DNA of 7,069 nucleotides. It comes from Bacteroides sp. (lineage in GTDB: Bacteria; Bacteroidota; Bacteroidia; Bacteroidales; Muribaculaceae). Under the pieces are notes generated by a model. The model had not been told where the DNA came from. It searched no databases and worked only from the letters and a program-made list of their open reading frames with translations. Below are positions 5,392-7,069 of the stretch, piece after piece (within the stretch, counting starts at the first letter, position 1; each line of letters starts with the position of its first letter). Both the position numbers and the translations under genes were made by a program. The stretch covers positions 1 to 7,069 of the forward strand of contig JAAVDV010000018.1 of assembly GCA_014801595.1 (NCBI GenBank), written 5' to 3'.

Positions 5392-7069
5392 TTTGGAAAC
5401 CATTCACACTGCTAATACACATTGCCCTGGTCATTATATTGGCCGGGGCAATTGTCACTCATTTCATCGGAGTGCAGGGGCGAGTCACGCTGCACACGGG
5501 GGAAAACCCGACCGACCGATTCGAGGTGACATCCGGGCCGGGAGAGGGGAGGATGCCCTTCTCCATCAGTCTGGATATGACCGAAATCGAATACTATCCC
5601 GGCACGACGACCCCCATGGATTTCAGAAGCCGTCTCGATATAGGGGGGGAGCTTCTGACCATATCCATGAATAATGTGGGGGAATATCGTGGCTGGAGAT
5701 TCTATCAGACCGGAATCGGCGGGGACACATCGACAATCTCCATCAGCCATGACCCGTGGGGGATTGGGATAACCTACACCGGATATGCGCTGCTGGGGCT
5801 CGGAATGATAGGATTCTTCTTTCAGAGAGATACACCATGGCGCTCCCTGCTGCGCAAAATGAGGAGAGGGCCGGCCTTGATAATACTCGCAATCAGCGCC
5901 TGCGGCACAACCGAAGCCGCCATGCCGCACACGATGCAACGCCCCTTGGCCGCGAATTTCGGAAAAGTCTACGTCTACTGGAACGACCGCATCTGCCCGA
6001 TGCAGACGATGGCGCGGGATGTCACCATAAGCCTTTACGGGAGCGAGAGCTACAAGGGGATGACGCCCGAGCAGGTGCTCGCGGGCTGGCTCTTCTATTT
6101 TGACGAATGGCATCGCGATTATCTCCGGGAGTTTCCGGAAGCGGCACATCTGCCCGATAATCCCACCACCAAAAGAGAGAAAAAGATTGTCGCGGCTACA
6201 GGGCTTATCCAATGGCTCGGCACAGGGGAGGCCTTCAGGATATATCCGTATAAAAGCGTGGCCGGAAATATGGAGTGGCTGTCGCTGACGGGACGTCGTC
6301 CCTCGGGAATGGATCTCGAACAATGGAAATTCATGCAGACGACCATGCCGCGGCTGAAAGGACTCCTGCTCGCCGGAAGAAACATAGAGGCCGACACCCG
6401 GCTGGATTCCCTGATAGCGGGGCAAAGGAGATATGCCGGAGCAGGCGCGCTCCCGTCCGACGGGAAGATGAAAGCGGAGAGAGTCTACAACAGATATGCC
6501 CGACCGGCCCCGGCGGCCGCTGCGGCCCTCATATGCGGGATGATACTCCTGATCATCTCACTCGGATCCGACAGGAGGATGTCGGCAGCGGGGAGAATAT
6601 TCGGAGCAACGGCGGCGTGGATACTCCTTATATATATAGGAGCCATCATGGGGACACTATGGTGGATAAGCGGGCATATCCCCCTCTCCAACGGTCCCGA
6701 GACGATGCTTTTCACAGGGTTAGTGGCCATGGCGGGGGCCTGCGCCGTCAGAAAAGAACCGACGGTCAAGGGTTGTCTGCTGGCCGTGGGGGGCATCGCG
6801 CTCTTAGTGGCGGCCATGGGGGGGAGGACACCGCGCATCGGGATGCTGATGCCGGTGCTGTCGAGTCCGCTGCTGTCGATCCATGTGCTGCTGGTGATGA
6901 TATCCTATACACTCTTCATGCTAATGGCATTGCTGTCGGGGGTGGCGTTATGCTGTCGTTCTCAGCAGCGAAAAGAGAGGATATCGGTGATAAACCGCCT
7001 GATACTCACCCCGGCGGTATGTCTGCTCGGGGCCGGGATATTCATCGGCGCAGTCTGGGCCAACCAATC
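5388..7069 (+). CDS. ccsBA: CcsBA: fused CcsB-CcsA cytochrome c synthetase (System II), 3' end missing
   Basis: The start ATG at 5388 overlaps the TGA of the cytochrome gene (ATGA), indicating translational coupling. The frame stays open for 560 codons to the window end. The N-terminal part is CcsB/ResB-like: a first membrane span (about 6-27), T-H-F-I-G-V-Q-G-R-V, a periplasmic beta region (55-122, with W-R-F-Y-Q-T), and a span at about 128-145. A further hydrophobic stretch (161-178) precedes a periplasmic domain with Y-V-Y-W-N-D, Y-K-G-M-T-P-E-Q-V and G-W-L-F-Y-F-D. The CcsA half has spans near 374-393, 403-425, 438-454, 462-478, 496-522 and 537-557. It includes G-H-I-P-L-S-N-G-P-E-T-M (429-440) and S-P-L-L-S-I-H-V (493-500), whose His499 corresponds to a conserved periplasmic haem-ligand histidine. 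The sequence stops at G-A-V-W-A-N-Q, just before where the WWD motif should lie. CcsBA exports haem and attaches it to CxxCH. Its place in this operon argues it matures the adjacent cytochrome. In Bacteroides-type genomes ccsBA commonly accompanies nrfHA. Confidence 0.93.
   Translation, partial: MIWKPFTLLIHIALVIILAGAIVTHFIGVQGRVTLHTGENPTDRFEVTSGPGEGRMPFSISLDMTEIEYYPGTTTPMDFRSRLDIGGELLTISMNNVGEYRGWRFYQTGIGGDTSTISISHDPWGIGITYTGYALLGLGMIGFFFQRDTPWRSLLRKMRRGPALIILAISACGTTEAAMPHTMQRPLAANFGKVYVYWNDRICPMQTMARDVTISLYGSESYKGMTPEQVLAGWLFYFDEWHRDYLREFPEAAHLPDNPTTKREKKIVAATGLIQWLGTGEAFRIYPYKSVAGNMEWLSLTGRRPSGMDLEQWKFMQTTMPRLKGLLLAGRNIEADTRLDSLIAGQRRYAGAGALPSDGKMKAERVYNRYARPAPAAAAALICGMILLIISLGSDRRMSAAGRIFGATAAWILLIYIGAIMGTLWWISGHIPLSNGPETMLFTGLVAMAGACAVRKEPTVKGCLLAVGGIALLVAAMGGRTPRIGMLMPVLSSPLLSIHVLLVMISYTLFMLMALLSGVALCCRSQQRKERISVINRLILTPAVCLLGAGIFIGAVWANQ
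5421..5452 (+). repeat. Hairpin in the early ccsBA coding region
   Basis: ATTGCCCTGG (5421-5430) can pair with CCGGGGCAAT (5443-5452) as a 10-bp stem with one U-G wobble and a 12-nt loop. It lies 33 nt after the ccsBA start. It has no T tract, so it is not an intrinsic terminator. An effect on translation or mRNA stability is only a possibility. Confidence 0.45.

Larger units (their letters stand above)
1163..7069 (+). other. Predicted operon: porin, imelysin, di-haem cytochrome, CcsBA
   Basis: Four same-strand genes are separated by 44 nt, 21 nt and a 4-nt overlap, with no terminator hairpin and no second TAnnTTTG promoter between them. A promoter and possible operators lie in front. Three products carry export signals and the fourth is a membrane haem lyase, so all act in the envelope. 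The operon may continue beyond the window; a metal permease or a TonB-linked partner would be informative. Confidence 0.8.

Noticed and set aside
5412..6425. 337-codon open frame on the - strand within ccsBA
   Set aside because: It is the antisense shadow of a gene with convincing CcsB and CcsA motifs; no domain, signal or upstream promoter was seen.
1..7069. CRISPR array, insertion sequence, prophage or plasmid origin
   Set aside because: No regularly spaced direct repeats, transposase or integrase motifs, terminal inverted repeats or replication genes were seen on either strand.

Overview
The window looks like a piece of a Bacteroidales chromosome, plausibly Muribaculaceae or a close relative, though the family-level call is inference. 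The evidence is a Bacteroidota-type promoter (TAnnTTTG -7 element), the absence of Shine-Dalgarno sequences before every gene, SusD-era style lipoprotein leaders, a short C-terminal sorting-like tail on a secreted protein, and a fused CcsB-CcsA (System II) cytochrome c maturation protein of the Bacteroidota type. All genes are on the + strand and coding density is high.

Region 1 (1-918) is the 3' end of a repeat-containing, probably secreted protein of unknown function. One roughly 211-residue repeat unit is complete, the next is cut short, and the protein ends in a domain resembling a T9SS/Por sorting tail. A strong intrinsic terminator at 949-992 isolates it from what follows.

Region 2 (993-1162) is a regulatory gap. 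It carries an AT-rich 26-bp imperfect palindrome, two similar 16-bp TACT-N8-AGTA elements whose centres are 84 bp apart, and a candidate promoter.

Region 3 (1163 to the end of the window) is a tightly packed four-gene operon with gaps of 44 nt, 21 nt and a 4-nt ATGA overlap. It encodes (a) an outer-membrane porin of the phosphate-selective OprP/OprO-like type, (b) an imelysin (peptidase M75/EfeO-like) lipoprotein, (c) a di-haem c-type cytochrome lipoprotein of the DHOR/DUF1111 family, and (d) a CcsBA haem lyase, cut by the window edge just before its haem-handling WWD motif.

The layout suggests an envelope module. The porin would admit a small solute, probably a metal ion or chelate. The imelysin would bind it and the di-haem enzyme would do redox chemistry. 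CcsBA would attach the haems. This resembles EfeUOB, where an imelysin-domain protein is paired with a haem enzyme for iron uptake, but the haem protein here is a c-type DHOR rather than a DyP peroxidase. The imelysin itself carries a CxxCH motif and a second cysteine cluster, which is the most unusual point in the window.
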